This document shows positions 1 through 10,246 of a DNA stretch of 64,000 nucleotides, piece after piece. Each line of letters opens with the position of its first letter. Positions within the stretch are counted from its first letter, which is position 1. Source of the stretch: Cololabis saira (lineage: Eukaryota > Chordata > Actinopteri > Beloniformes > Belonidae); the NCBI RefSeq assembly GCF_033807715.1, contig NC_084591.1, positions 30,220,590 through 30,284,589 of the forward strand, written 5' to 3'. The translations under genes and the position numbers were made by a program. The notes under the pieces were generated by a model that was given only the letters and a program-made list of their open reading frames with translations, had not been told where the DNA came from and did no database searches.

Positions 1-390
1 TGGGACTTTATACAGAATAGTGGCTAAGTGGTAAGCACCATTACTGTACATCACAGCAAGAAGGTTCTTGGTTTGGCTCCTGGGCCCGACAGGAGTCTCT
101 GTGTGGAGTTTGCGTGTTCTCCCCATGTTTTTGTGGGTTTTATATATGTACTTGGGCTTCCTCCCACTGTCCAAAAACACGTATGTCTAAGTTGATTTAA
201 AATTCAAAATTGCCTGAAGGTGTGTGTGTGAGTGCGAATGGTTGTTTGTCTCTCCCCCATGCGTGCGCAGTTATGTCAGGAAGGGCATCCGGTGTAAAAT
301 TGGGCTAAATCGATTTGCGGACTATGATACGCTGTGGTGACCCCTCTGCTTAGCGGGATTAAGCCGTAATGGTTGATGGTGTTTCATTTG
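1..390 (+). repeat. tRNA-derived SINE-like repeat fused to a second dispersed fish repeat
   Basis: The first ~240 bases resemble a degenerate tRNA-derived element. They show an A-box-like stretch (TGGCTAAGTGGTAAGC, near 21-36), a B-box-like stretch (GGTTTGGCTCC, near 72) and then the stock sequence for a body reading GGAGTTTGCGTGTTCTCCCC. Bases ~265-390 (AGGAAGGGCATCCGGTG onward, ending in a GTGGTGACCCC-like block and a simple GATGGTG tail) match, inverted, the piece at 47690-47830. The unit is therefore a composite. A cleaner copy of the first half lies at 59760-60051 on the other strand. The left edge may run off the window. The family name is not known to me. Confidence 0.6.
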
Positions 391-1295
391 TTATCAGATT
401 GACAGCTGACTAATCAAAGTAGCTAGCCTGGTCTTGACCAGTCTTGTCTCGAACGGACTAGCTGCACACGATAAATCTCTGTTAATTTATCCTTTTGTGC
501 AACAGCCTAAAGGCTAAATTCCTTACCTTGCTCTTGTGTAAAACGGCCCTCCAGTCAATTCACAAATCCCACTGATTTTACCTAACTGTCTTCTAGAAAC
601 GGGAATACAGGCACATACAGGCAACAGTGGTTTGTTGACATTCCCAGTTCTCATCCCGAGCTTTTTTCTTACTGACTTCTAAGAAAAATAGAATGGAGCA
701 AATGTCTCCATCTTTGACCACAGTCAGGTGAACAGTTTCATTTTTTTTAATCTTAACTTATTCATATACAACATATTAATTTATTCCATATCTATCTTGA
801 AAAATGTTAAATTTAATACATGTAAAATGGTGTTGCTGTTCAATTATATTTTATTTTTTCAGACAACACAATTCAATTTTATTGAGTATAATACATCAAT
901 ACCCATTTTCATTGTTTTTTAAAGATTATGAAACAGCAAAAGATTAATTATGCAAAATAGTGTGTAGAAAATGGAGAATACAGCACTACATAGGGTTGTG
1001 AATGAGAAAAAAGTAAAAGGGCAGATCCTTGAAATTTTGTAACTTCTCAGAGTTAATGAATTTTCTTTTCTTTGCTGGTACTGTAATATGGTAGTAATAT
1101 GCAGTAATATGGACAATCTTTCCTGAATTCAAATTAAGATTCCTAATTTTGAGGATATAAATTCAAATTTCACTTGAAAGTTGCCTTTTATACTGTAAGT
1201 GTAAATTGTCCATTCTGCTTCAATGAAAATACATCAATAACCATTTTGCATAATTCTACACTACAAAAAACACAATTAGTATTACAATCCTTTTA

Positions 1296-1306
<11 letters not shown>
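391..1306. other. AT-rich DNA without recognised features
   Basis: I see no coding sequence, RNA gene or element ends here. The open frames present are short, AT-rich and lack family motifs. Confidence 0.5.

Positions 1307-1347
<41 letters not shown>
1307..1347. repeat. (TA)n microsatellite
   Basis: About 20 uninterrupted AT units, preceded by a short TTTA-type run. Confidence 0.95.
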
Positions 1348-1350
<3 letters not shown>

Positions 1351-4300
1351 TTAAATAGTTTTTAGACCAATCAATGCATGGTACCAAAACCATTTGCACT
1401 GAATGTATAAGATTTTTGTTTTTGTAACTCTTGTCTTGACACAGTTATATTTTTAAATTCAAAACTTACCAGACAAGCCTTTTTATTATATTGGAACAAA
1501 AATATTTAAATCCTGTCAGTGAAAGCTGATTCATCTTTGTGAGTCAATAACAATGAGAGAAGATGCTCTAACACAGAATCTAAACAAACTGAAGTGTTTT
1601 TTTTTTACACAACTCTGCAGTGAGCGGGCAAAAAAGGAATGAGTGTTTTAGAAATCCCAGTGACGCTAATGGGTCCTGATACTCTTGACTCTGCCTTGAA
1701 AACCAGCATGTCCGTGCTCTCAAGTGACTCTTGTCAGAAAATAACATTTTAGTTGAAAGCGCAGAGTGTCCATATCCAACAGCCTGTCATAATCTATGCC
1801 ATTCAATGGTGTTATTATGGTTTCATAAAGCTATTCAAAATACAAAATACAGTAATAAAAGTTCTGAGAACATTTTGTGAAAATAAAAACCACCAAAAAA
1901 CCAAAGAGCTGCTTTGATAGAATTAGTTCAGTAAATAAACCAATGTAACTAAGCAAATAGGTAAGTCATTCATTGGCAAAGTATTACAGATTAATATATT
2001 TCTAGTGCCCTAACTCTTTATGATGCAGTGAGTAATATCCCTTTCCTTTAAGAACCTGATGAGAACCTGGCCGGTCTTATGAGTCCAAATTAACCATATT
2101 TCAGAGATATGGGCCATCATAGTAGAAAAAGCAGCAGTAGCAACCATAGTGTCTTCAGTGTGATCGTGACAAGGCAGGACTTCGATGTGGTGTTGATTCA
2201 ATTGATTCGATGTAGGTTAAACAATTTTCTGTGAACAAAAAGGGAGGTCACTCATAAGAGAATATACTGAATGACCAGGCTTTTTTCCATCAATGGATTT
2301 TTTTTTTTTCCTTCACTGATGGAATGAGCATAATCAAAGATGAGAGAGTACAGATTAATCAATCAGATTGTGAAAGAGAGAATCAGAGCAGGAAACATCG
2401 TTTTCACAAATGCTTGCTTTCACAACAGCTTTCAGAACCCAACTCCACTGAGACTCTCTGGAAGGTACCAGGGATAAATGTACATAGTGGCTGGAGTCTT
2501 CCAACCTTAATAAGAGAATTTAATCCAACACTGGATATAAACATGAAATTGCATATGCTTCAAGAAACGATGCCTGGGTGAATTTACTGAACTCAAAACT
2601 AGATGGAATCTACCAATATATGTTTCTTGCCTTGTTCTTGTACTTTTTTTTTCAGCCCGTGAAACTAAAATAGAAATAGAATCATTTTACACATGTACAG
2701 AGAGCTATACCCACATATAGTGAAACTGAAAGCATCTCACTCTTCAGTGTGACACGTAATTAGGTGATCAAACAGTGATAACAGGGCTAAAACAGAAAAG
2801 AATAGACTGTATTGTCATATTGAATCAAGCATAAAACAAAATTATATTCTAGAACTCACTGGGCCCAAAGGATCTAAAGCTGACATCATTGGGTAACAAA
2901 CACTTCAGACATCCTCAGAAGTTCTTTGTCCAGATCCCTGACTGGCTGAAAAAATACATTAGACATGGACAGAGTGTGAATGTTGAGACCTACCATTGGC
3001 AATTGTATTTTGGGCTTCTTTTTCCTCATTTTAGTGGATTAAAATTGAAATCCTCTCTTCGAAAGGATATAAGCTGCTGCCTATTGTCTGTTTCTGCTAA
3101 TCCCTGGTTGACAGCTTCTGTTTTGCAAATACCTTGTACATGAGTTTCTTCCACCCTCTTTCTCTCTCTCTTCTGCTGTCTCACAGTAGTACAGAACTTT
3201 TTCATATGAAATTCAGCAAATCTTCCAACCGGCAAAGAGCAAAAAATGTTGAATGTTAAAATAAGTATTAAAATTGACTGTATAACTCATAATAATGTAT
3301 ACATTTTTGTATGGAAATTTATATTTTCTGCCTGAGATCAGATATTGAAAAACTACTTTATCACTTAGCTCAATGCATTTCCCTTAAGAACCAAGTGTGG
3401 ATTGAGAAACATAATGAGAACAAGGATTTAAACAGTTTCTCCACGTGATGATTGCATAAAAAAGCCATGCCCTACTGTCTTTGCCATTCTGACTCATGAA
3501 AAATGGATGAAACCAAGGTCATGTTAGGGGATGGAGCTCACAGTCTGCTCCATGTTGAGACTAGCGGGGGAAGGGGTGTTGAGAGCGTTCTCTGCAATTT
3601 AAACTATGCCTGATAGGAGACATTAACCTTGGCCCAAGCTTCACTTTTTCTTATCATGCCTGAATGGTCCTTCAGACTGACTTAACCATTGGTTCCTTAT
3701 TGCACATTCACTTGTGAACACACGGACAAAAACACAATCTAACTCTACAATATGACTGGAATATAAACAGGAGGGATCAAATAAAATCTTGGATAAAATA
3801 AAATGTTTAGAGCTCATAGCCTTGGTTTCATGGCATCATAAACTGGAATACATATTTAATATTTTTGCAAAAAAATGTATTTTCTAAATAAAAAAAAAAT
3901 AGTGACTTCATTTTGGAAATGTCAGAAAAAGCACATTCGCTTAAGCTAAGACTTGAAGATAGATGTAATCAAACAATGCTTTTAGTAGACAGGAATGTTC
4001 AGTATAAAATAGGCATTGCTGGTCTGTGATTATACTTGTGGTTCTTTGTTTTATATTATTTATTTTATAATGCTGCTCAATATTAGGCTTAAATTGAGGA
4101 ACAGTTCTCTCAACATATTAACAGCAAGATCCAAAATAACACATTTTCTTCCTCTTCCAAGCAGATTAAACATCCTGCAAATCCATCCATTCAGCCAGCT
4201 TGAGAGTCTTGTCAAATAGATTCAGATCTGACCACTTGCCACTGGTTGTGGTGCTGTGTAAACACCACCTGTAGGCAAGGTTGACCTTTCACCATGCTTT

Positions 4301-4785
4301 TTCTTTTTTTTTCTTCCATTTTTACTGTTTCACTAGCTCATAGCCCCTGGAAAAACTGTGGATGACATTAGGCATCAACCTGATGCCCTGTCTCTCCAAG
4401 CAACAAAGAAAAGGGAAAAGTAATCATTAGAAGACAAAGCAATGTGTAGAAAGTTAACACTGCACCAAAATGAGCTGTTATTTAATATGACTAACATAAA
4501 TATGATCTTCATTCTTGGAAAATACCACCTGATTACAGGCAGGACAGCGGCAGTGTCATGGGCTGCAAAGAAAAAAGATGAGACAAGGAAAGGTTTATTT
4601 CACATGGACAAAACATTTAAAGATTGAAAAGCTTGGCATCCTTGTTTATGTGGCCACTTTAAAGGCTTTTGCTTTGTAGTTTTTTAAATGAGGCTGAGAT
4701 GGAGAAAATGTAAAGAGAACAAGAAAAATGTCATCTTCCATTGCTGGAGACTTTACGGCCTCTCCAAAGAAATGCCTAGAACTTA
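1348..4785. other. Unannotated AT-rich intergenic or intronic DNA
   Basis: No open frame here exceeds ~85 residues and none shows a known domain. I could not find paired splice signals around conserved coding sequence. The stretch holds only short homopolymer runs. Confidence 0.5.
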
Positions 4786-5372
4786 AAGGTATAGTCTGTA
4801 ATCGTATTCAAAAACATTTATAGTTATACTGGGTGAAATGGTCCTTCCATCCTGAGAGTAGCCAATGAGTAATGTGTTCAGAAAAAGGAAAGAAAAAAAT
4901 CCGACCTCTCTGACAGCTTTAATCCTGTTACCATCCTGTCTGACCAATCTGTTTTTTGCGCACCGAATGGCACGGATTGGTCAGAGGACCAGAGGATTGG
5001 CAGGGGGGAAAGAACCAATCAGATGCCTTCATTTTAACTCCCGCCCATGCCCCCCTCTGTCCCATGCGCGCACTCGTCACGTCGAAAATCTTGCCGGAAA
5101 ACTTCACACACTCGAGTCACGTTTGCTGAAGAATGGCGCAGAAAACGTGAAAACGCAGCCAAAAATACCACCTCCCCAGTATGGGGGTTCGTGGGGATGG
5201 AGGCGTCTCCATCCCGGCGAGGGCAGAGAGCGCCGGTGCGGGTGGCGGTGCGCTGCAGTGCCGTGCAGGCTCTGTTGCCATGGCTACGCCGTAGGGTACG
5301 TCGTAGCCTACGGCGTAGGGTACGCGGCGACGCGCACCATTCTGCATTGGTGTAACGCGGAATCATAAATCA
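4786..5372. repeat. GC/CpG-rich repeat block with a partial fold-back element at its right end
   Basis: The left edge (TTAAAGGTATAGTCTGTAA) resembles the TTAA-starting MITE at 57021, but no matching right terminus was found. The middle (4960-5130) has several CCAAT/ATTGG motifs and CpG-rich DNA. The right end, ~5262-5372, has CCTACGGCGTAGGGTACG motifs and ends in GTGTAACGCGGAATCATAA. This corresponds to one arm of the fold-back element at 52410-52586. Overlapping open frames on both strands (up to 167 residues) are explained by high GC content, not by a gene. Confidence 0.5.
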
Positions 5373-5497
5373 GCCTTCAGTGTGTGCTCTGTGTGCTGTT
5401 CTGAACACTTCTCTGTTGTGCTGGGACGTCGGGTCCCTCTGCCGAGACACAACTTTTGTGGTATGCGTTCATTGTTGTGTCTAAAAATGATGCGCAG

Positions 5498-5612
5498 TGC
5501 CCACCCAATCAGAAACGGTACGGATATTCTGTGATATTTTTTTATATTTATAAAAAAATTTAATTATAAAAAAATAAAGGATCCCCATAACTTTGATTGG
5601 GTGGGCAGGACT
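5498..5612. repeat. Short inverted repeat around an AT-rich core
   Basis: TGCCCACCCAATCA near 5499 is mirrored by TGATTGGGTGGGCA near 5594. About 80 very AT-rich bases lie between them. It may be a small fold-back element or part of the adjoining repeat. Confidence 0.55.
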
Positions 5613-6370
5613 CACGTTAATAATCGTGTCATTTTGGCGCAATTTATGCCATTTCTTCGGCCGTTAATACGGCCCGAACAGTAATGTGCACCCAGGTGTG
5701 TTATACATCAAAATGTGCGTCTCGATCCTGCGACAATGCGCATTACTTTTTTCAGTCAAAAGCCTTACCGTGGCGATGATAGACGCCAAAAAGCGCGCCC
5801 CCCCTTCATCTAATTGGTCCATACGGATAAAACTTCGTACCTCAAGCCCCACAATACGGTTTGACGTACATGCACGAAAATCAGTACACAACTGTATCAT
5901 GTCGCAACTTAAAGAAAAGTCTCTTGGCGCCATGGCCGAAACTAAACAGGAAGTCGGCCATTGTGAATTAATCGTGTAATTTTGGCACAATTTATGCCAT
6001 TCCTTCGGCAGTTAATGCGGCCGGAACCATAACGTGCCCCAGGTGTGTTATACATCAAAATGTGCATCTCGATCCTGCGACGATGCGCATTACTTTTCTC
6101 ATTCAAAAGCATTACCGTGGCGACGATAGACGCCAAAAAGCGCGCCCCCCCTTCATCTGATTGGTCCATATTTGATTGTCCCTACTTTCTGCCATAACTT
6201 TTGAATGGTTTGACATAGAGTCGAGGGTGGTGTCATCGGACTCGGTTTTGAGTCCTTGAACATAATTGGTGCAAATTAGCCCGGCCCCTTCTTCTGATTG
6301 GTCGATTTTTGATAATCCCTATTCTCTGCCATAACTTTTGAACGGTTGTGATAAAGACATGTGAGTGGTG
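5613..6370 (+). repeat. GC/CCAAT repeat family, copy A, left part
   Basis: This is the left part of a long repeat that also occurs at 28277-29165 (inverted) and 61195-61870. A ~348-bp segment is tandemly duplicated: TAATCGTGT recurs at 5621 and 5969, each followed by the GGCGCAATTTATGCCATT-type block and the CAGGTGTGTTATACATCAAA block. Two array monomers follow (TAACTTTTGAA near 6195 and 6330). The copy is then broken by the insertion at 6371. Open frames of ~100 residues on both strands lack any known domain. Confidence 0.75.
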
Positions 6371-7588
6371 TGTAACAAGTACACTACCCAGTTAAAGGGT
6401 AGGTCCAGTTGTTAATGCTCGGCACAATTTTATCTTAGGCTAGATTCAGAGGGCCCAGGTCAACTCGGGAGTGGAGAGTAAGACACTGAATGCAGCTCTA
6501 GTTTAGTAAACCAAAATTTATATACATGAAAAATAGAAAATACAAATGGCCATTCACAACAAAGCATTCACAATATATACAGTTCCCCTCATTAATGTTT
6601 GCAGCGCCTAGTTCCATCCATTTCCATAAAGGAAAAATTCACTCACTCATACTAGTGAGGCTCGTACACCGGGCAACGACCCAATAGTTGAATGTCCAAC
6701 GGGGGGGGGGAAAAAATAGAAGTCCGTGTTGGGAGATGAGTATGAAAAAAAAAATGAAAGTGTAGGCCGTGCAGGTGTGGCAAGAGTTAGGGGAAAAAAA
6801 CGGCTGCAAAATGGAGCCTCCTACCAGCCCGAAGATTAAATATCTTGTGTGCACACAAATCAAATTTCTAATAATACATTGTAAAATAAATATCAATGTA
6901 TATTCAAATGCTGTACAGTATATTCATAATCTTGACATAAATTAATATGAATAATTAACACAATATTTGTTATATTAAATTATTCTTCAGTCATCACAGC
7001 ATCACAAACATCCAGAATCAATCTGCAGGATTGTACAGATGATTACCTAGACTGCATGGAAATGCACTGAAAATAAGACATTAACAAAAAAAAACGTTTA
7101 AATAGTTTGTATTTCATGTGGAAGGACACATTCAAAGACTTGGCAGTAGAATACTTAAGCTGCACCAACAATATTAGCTTGACTCACCAATTTCAGGATT
7201 TAATCAGTGATACGGTCGGCATTCACCCGCTCCGCGGCTCCGGCAGTCGGCTCCTATGTTTAAAACCGTGATCGCATGAGTTTTGAGAGGTACCGGTTAG
7301 GTTAAGCTATAAAAAAACAGGTTTGGCTCAACTCACCAATTCTGGGTTTTAAATCAGCAACACGGTCGGCATCTAAGCGCTTCAGAAACCAAATCTTCAA
7401 CGTGTTTCTCTCCCCGCTTCAAACAAACAATTCCTCAGCGTGCGCATCTCCCCCTCCCGCAGGGAGTCACACAGCTTATACAGGTGTTGACGGAAGTATC
7501 GGCGTGACGCAATGACGTCAGGCACACGTACCAAAAAGTCTTTTAAAATAAAAGTCTTTCAATATAAGTGTTTTCCAATCGGGTTACA
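6371..7588. mobile_element. Solo-LTR-like insertion, 1218 bp
   Basis: The insertion starts TGTAAC and ends GTTACA, the TG...CA form expected of an LTR. It is flanked by GGTG on both sides (6367-6370 and 7589-7592), and uninterrupted copies of the target read straight through this point. The last third contains a diverged direct repeat (CACCAATT...ACACGGTCGGCAT near 7180-7225 and again near 7330-7365). No open reading frame with retroviral motifs is present. A solo LTR left by recombination is the simplest reading. The orientation is not settled. Confidence 0.65.
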
Positions 7589-9255
7589 GGTGTCATCGGA
7601 CTCGGTATTAAGTACTTGACCTTCATTGGCCTGAATTAGCCCCGCCCCTTCTTCTGATTTGTCAATATTTCATAGTCCCTATTTTCTGCTATAACTTTTG
7701 AATAGTTTGACATAGAGAGTCGTGGGTGGTGTCATCTGACTTCGGTTTTGATTACTTGACTTTCATTGGCCTGAATTAGCCCCGCCCCTTCTTCTGATTG
7801 GTCGATATTTGATAGTCCCTATTCTCTGCCATAACTTTTGAACGGGTTGTGATAAAGACATGTGGGTGGTGTCATCGGACTTGGTCCTTCACCTTAATTG
7901 GTGCAAATTAGCCCCGCCCTTCTTCTGATTGGTCAATATTTGATAGTCCCTATTTTCTGGCATAACCTTTGAATGGTTTGACATAAAAAGTCGTGGGTGG
8001 TGTCATCAGACTCGGTTTTGAGTGCTTGACCATAATTTGTGCAAATTAGCCCCGCCCCTTCTTCGTATTGGTCGATATTTGATAGTCCATATTCTCTGCC
8101 ATAACTTTTGAACGAGTTGTGATAGACATGTGGGTGGTGTCATCGGACTCGGTATTGAGTACTTGACCTTCATTGGCCTGAATTAGGCCCGCCCCTTCTT
8201 CTGATTGGTCAATATTTGATAGATCCTATTTTCTGCCATAACTTTTGAATGGTTTGACATAGAGAGTCGTGGGTGGTGTCATCGGACTCAGTTTTGAGTC
8301 CTTGAACATAATTACTGCAAATTAGCCCCGCCCCTTCTTCTGATTGGTCGATTTTTGGATAGTCCCTATTCTCTGCCATAACTTTTGAACGGGTTGTGAT
8401 AAAGACATGTGGGTGGTGTCATCGGACTCGGTATTAAGTACTTGACCTTCATTGGCCTGAATTAGCCCCGCCCCTTCTTCTGATTTGTCAATATTTCATA
8501 GTCCCTATTTTCTGCTATAACTTTTGAATAGTTTGACATAGAGAGTCGTGGGAGGTGTCATCTGACTTCGGTTTTGATTACTTGACTTTCATTGGCCTGA
8601 ATTAGCCCTGCCCCTCCTTCTGATTGGTCGATATTTGATAGTCCCTATTCTCTGCCATAACTTTTGAACGGGTTGTGATAAAGACATGTGGGTGGTGTCA
8701 TCGGACTTGGTTTTGAGTCCTTCACCTTAATTGGTGCAAATTAGCCCCGCCCTTCTTCTGATTGGTCAATATTTGATAGTCCCTATTTTCTGGCATAACC
8801 TTTGAATGGTTTGACATAAAAAGTCGTGGGTGGTGTCATCGGACTCGGTTTTGAGTCCTTGACCATAATTTGTGTAAATTAGCCCCGCCCCTTCTTCGTA
8901 TTGGTCGATATTTGATAGTCCCTATTCTCTGCCATAACTTTTGAACGAGTTGTGATAGACATGTGGGTGGTGTCATTGAACTCGGTATTGAGTACTTGAC
9001 CTTCATTGGCCTGAATTAGGCCCGCCCCTTCTTCTGATTGGTCAATATTTGATAGATCCTATTTTCTTCCATAACTTTTGAATGGTTTGACATAGAGAGT
9101 CGTGGGTGGTGTCATCGCACTCGGTTTTGAGTCCTTGAACATAATTACTGCAAATTAGCCCTGCCCCTTCATCTGATTGGTCGATATCTGATAGTTCCTA
9201 CTTTCTGCCATAACTTTTGAATGGTTTGATATAGAGAGTCGTGGCTGGTGTCATC
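7589..9255 (+). repeat. Tandem array of ~139-bp GC-box/CCAAT monomers in a higher-order arrangement
   Basis: Twelve monomers can be followed by their TAACTTTTGAA cores, at about 7690, 7830, 7966, 8101, 8240, 8378, 8518, 8657, 8796, 8935, 9072 and 9211. Two monomer types alternate: one reads GACATGTGGGTGGTGTCATC, the other GAGAGTCGTGGGTGGTGTC. Most monomers carry a GC box (CCCCGCCCC) and an inverted CCAAT box (GATTGGTC) about 10-15 bases apart. Six-monomer blocks repeat: private variants such as TTCGGTTTTGATTACTTGAC recur 826 bp apart (7741 and 8567), and later markers recur 833 bp apart. Confidence 0.9.
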
Positions 9256-9316
9256 CGCTAAATGTCCAGGCCTGAAGACATTTACATGCAAGTCATACAA
9301 GCGCTTCCACTGCAGC
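9256..9316 (+). repeat. GC/CCAAT repeat family, copy A, right flank of the array
   Basis: The stretch CGCTAAATGTCCAGGCCTGA and the following bases match 61750-61806 of copy C. The copy stops at 9316, where an LTR element is inserted, and resumes at 13911. Confidence 0.8.
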
Positions 9317-9505
9317 TGTTAGGTTAAAAAGTCATCAACATACATTAATTAACTTAGAAAAAGACACCGGAGACTTATAGAATGATCTTTCAATGGCCTT
9401 CTGCAGAAGTTTGGAGAGAAATCCTGAGAAGCTTTAGGCAACACGGCCCTCCTCTTTCGAGCTCGTCAGAACTTCTCTCAACTGGCTCTCTGCAGAACTG
9501 GCGCT

Positions 9506-9511
9506 TTTATT
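9506..9511 (-). promoter_or_regulatory. Polyadenylation signal in the LTR
   Basis: TTTATT on the plus strand reads AATAAA in the element's sense. Its twin in the other LTR is at 13400-13405. Confidence 0.5.
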
Positions 9512-9884
9512 AAGCAAAGGATGACAGGAATGACCATATTTGGAACAGTGAATGTATAGATAGACAATTGACAAAAACAGGAAACAGATGGTCACACAGA
9601 CATGGTATCAGATGATAATTGAAAAGTCACACCTTATGACTTTTCAGTTAGTAAGTAACTTATCTGCGGTGTGCAGAGCAACAGACATCCTTTTAAGAAA
9701 TACTCAAGGGGGTTTTGTTGTCATGAGATGGTCAACTAACCCTTACAGACAATGAGACGACTGTCAGTGGACCCCCCTAAAGTAGCTGCCCTGTTATCTG
9801 TTCAGAGCATGTGATGGGGGTTTTGAAACAGATGTGCCTAAAAACAATGGTTCAGTTGACCAACCAGGAAGTCAGCAGTTTTAA

Positions 9885-9929
9885 CCTCCTGCGTGGCAGG
9901 CGAGATTTCTACCACTGAACCACCAATGC
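9885..9929 (-). other. tRNA-Gly(GCC) 5'-half-like segment inside the LTR
   Basis: The minus strand reads GCATTGGTGGTTCAGTGG, then AGAAATCTCGCCTGCC and CACGCAGGAGG. This is the 5' half of animal tRNA-Gly(GCC) through D arm, anticodon stem-loop (GCC intact) and the 3' side of the anticodon stem. I count two differences in 45 positions against the tRNA as I recall it. The T arm and B box are absent: the sequence continues TTAAAACTGC. It is therefore a captured half-tRNA, not a tRNA gene. The A-box TGGTTCAGTGG is intact. Confidence 0.85.
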
Positions 9930-9994
9930 ATGTCATGAAAATAACAGGCAGTTTTCTAATTCTGATTCTGATACTCATAAGAACTAAACTTAAT

Positions 9995-10246
9995 TCAAAC
10001 TTTGATTAATCTGACATTTCCCTCCTGTTTGTTCTTATGAAACTTCACAGTAAACAAAATAAAACACTCCAGTGTCATCGTAAACATACAGGTAATGAAA
10101 ACACAGAACAGTACAAAGACAGTAATAGTCGGAATCGGAATCGGAATCTCAGTCATCATGTCAGCATGACTCAGTAGTGAAAAAGTCTCTTCCATTCCTC
10201 GGACTCCTCTCCTAGTTTGTTGTCGCAAGTCAGTTTGGCTAGTCAT
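9995..10246 (-). CDS. Short open frame upstream of the LTR, one likely membrane segment
   Basis: This minus-strand frame encodes 83 residues. It has a polar N-terminal half and a hydrophobic stretch (about residues 39-62, around VFVLFCVFI), followed by a basic end that runs through the polypurine tract into the LTR. Its place just before the 3' LTR and the membrane segment would fit the tail of an envelope-like gene or a small accessory frame. No envelope motif (furin site, immunosuppressive region, CX6CC) is visible. It may be a chance frame. Confidence 0.25.
   Translation of the reverse strand: MTSQTDLRQQTRRGVRGMEETFSLLSHADMMTEIPIPIPTITVFVLFCVFITCMFTMTLECFILFTVKFHKNKQEGNVRLIKV
10017..10026 (-). 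promoter_or_regulatory. Polypurine tract candidate
   Basis: AGGAGGGAAA on the minus strand lies directly before the LTR's TGTCAG start. It is the expected primer site for plus-strand synthesis and sets the element's orientation. Confidence 0.7.

Larger units (their letters stand above)
9317..10016 (-). repeat. 3' LTR (left copy in window)
   Basis: Length 700 bp, with TG...CA ends. In the minus-strand sense there is an AATAAA signal at 9506-9511, consistent with an R/U5 position toward the left end. A tRNA-Gly-like segment lies ~88-132 bases from the U3 start. Confidence 0.9.

Noticed and set aside
4865..5368. 167-residue plus-strand frame and several overlapping ones
   Set aside because: They lie in CpG-rich repeat DNA, are open on both strands and in several phases, and end in an arm of a fold-back element.
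7589..9255. A CRISPR-like or satellite centromere array
   Set aside because: Units are ~139 bp without spacer/repeat structure, which rules out CRISPR. With only 12-14 units inside a dispersed element, it is not a centromeric satellite.
9885..9929. A tRNA-Gly gene
   Set aside because: Only the 5' half is present. The T arm, B box and acceptor 3' strand are missing, and the copy is embedded in an LTR.
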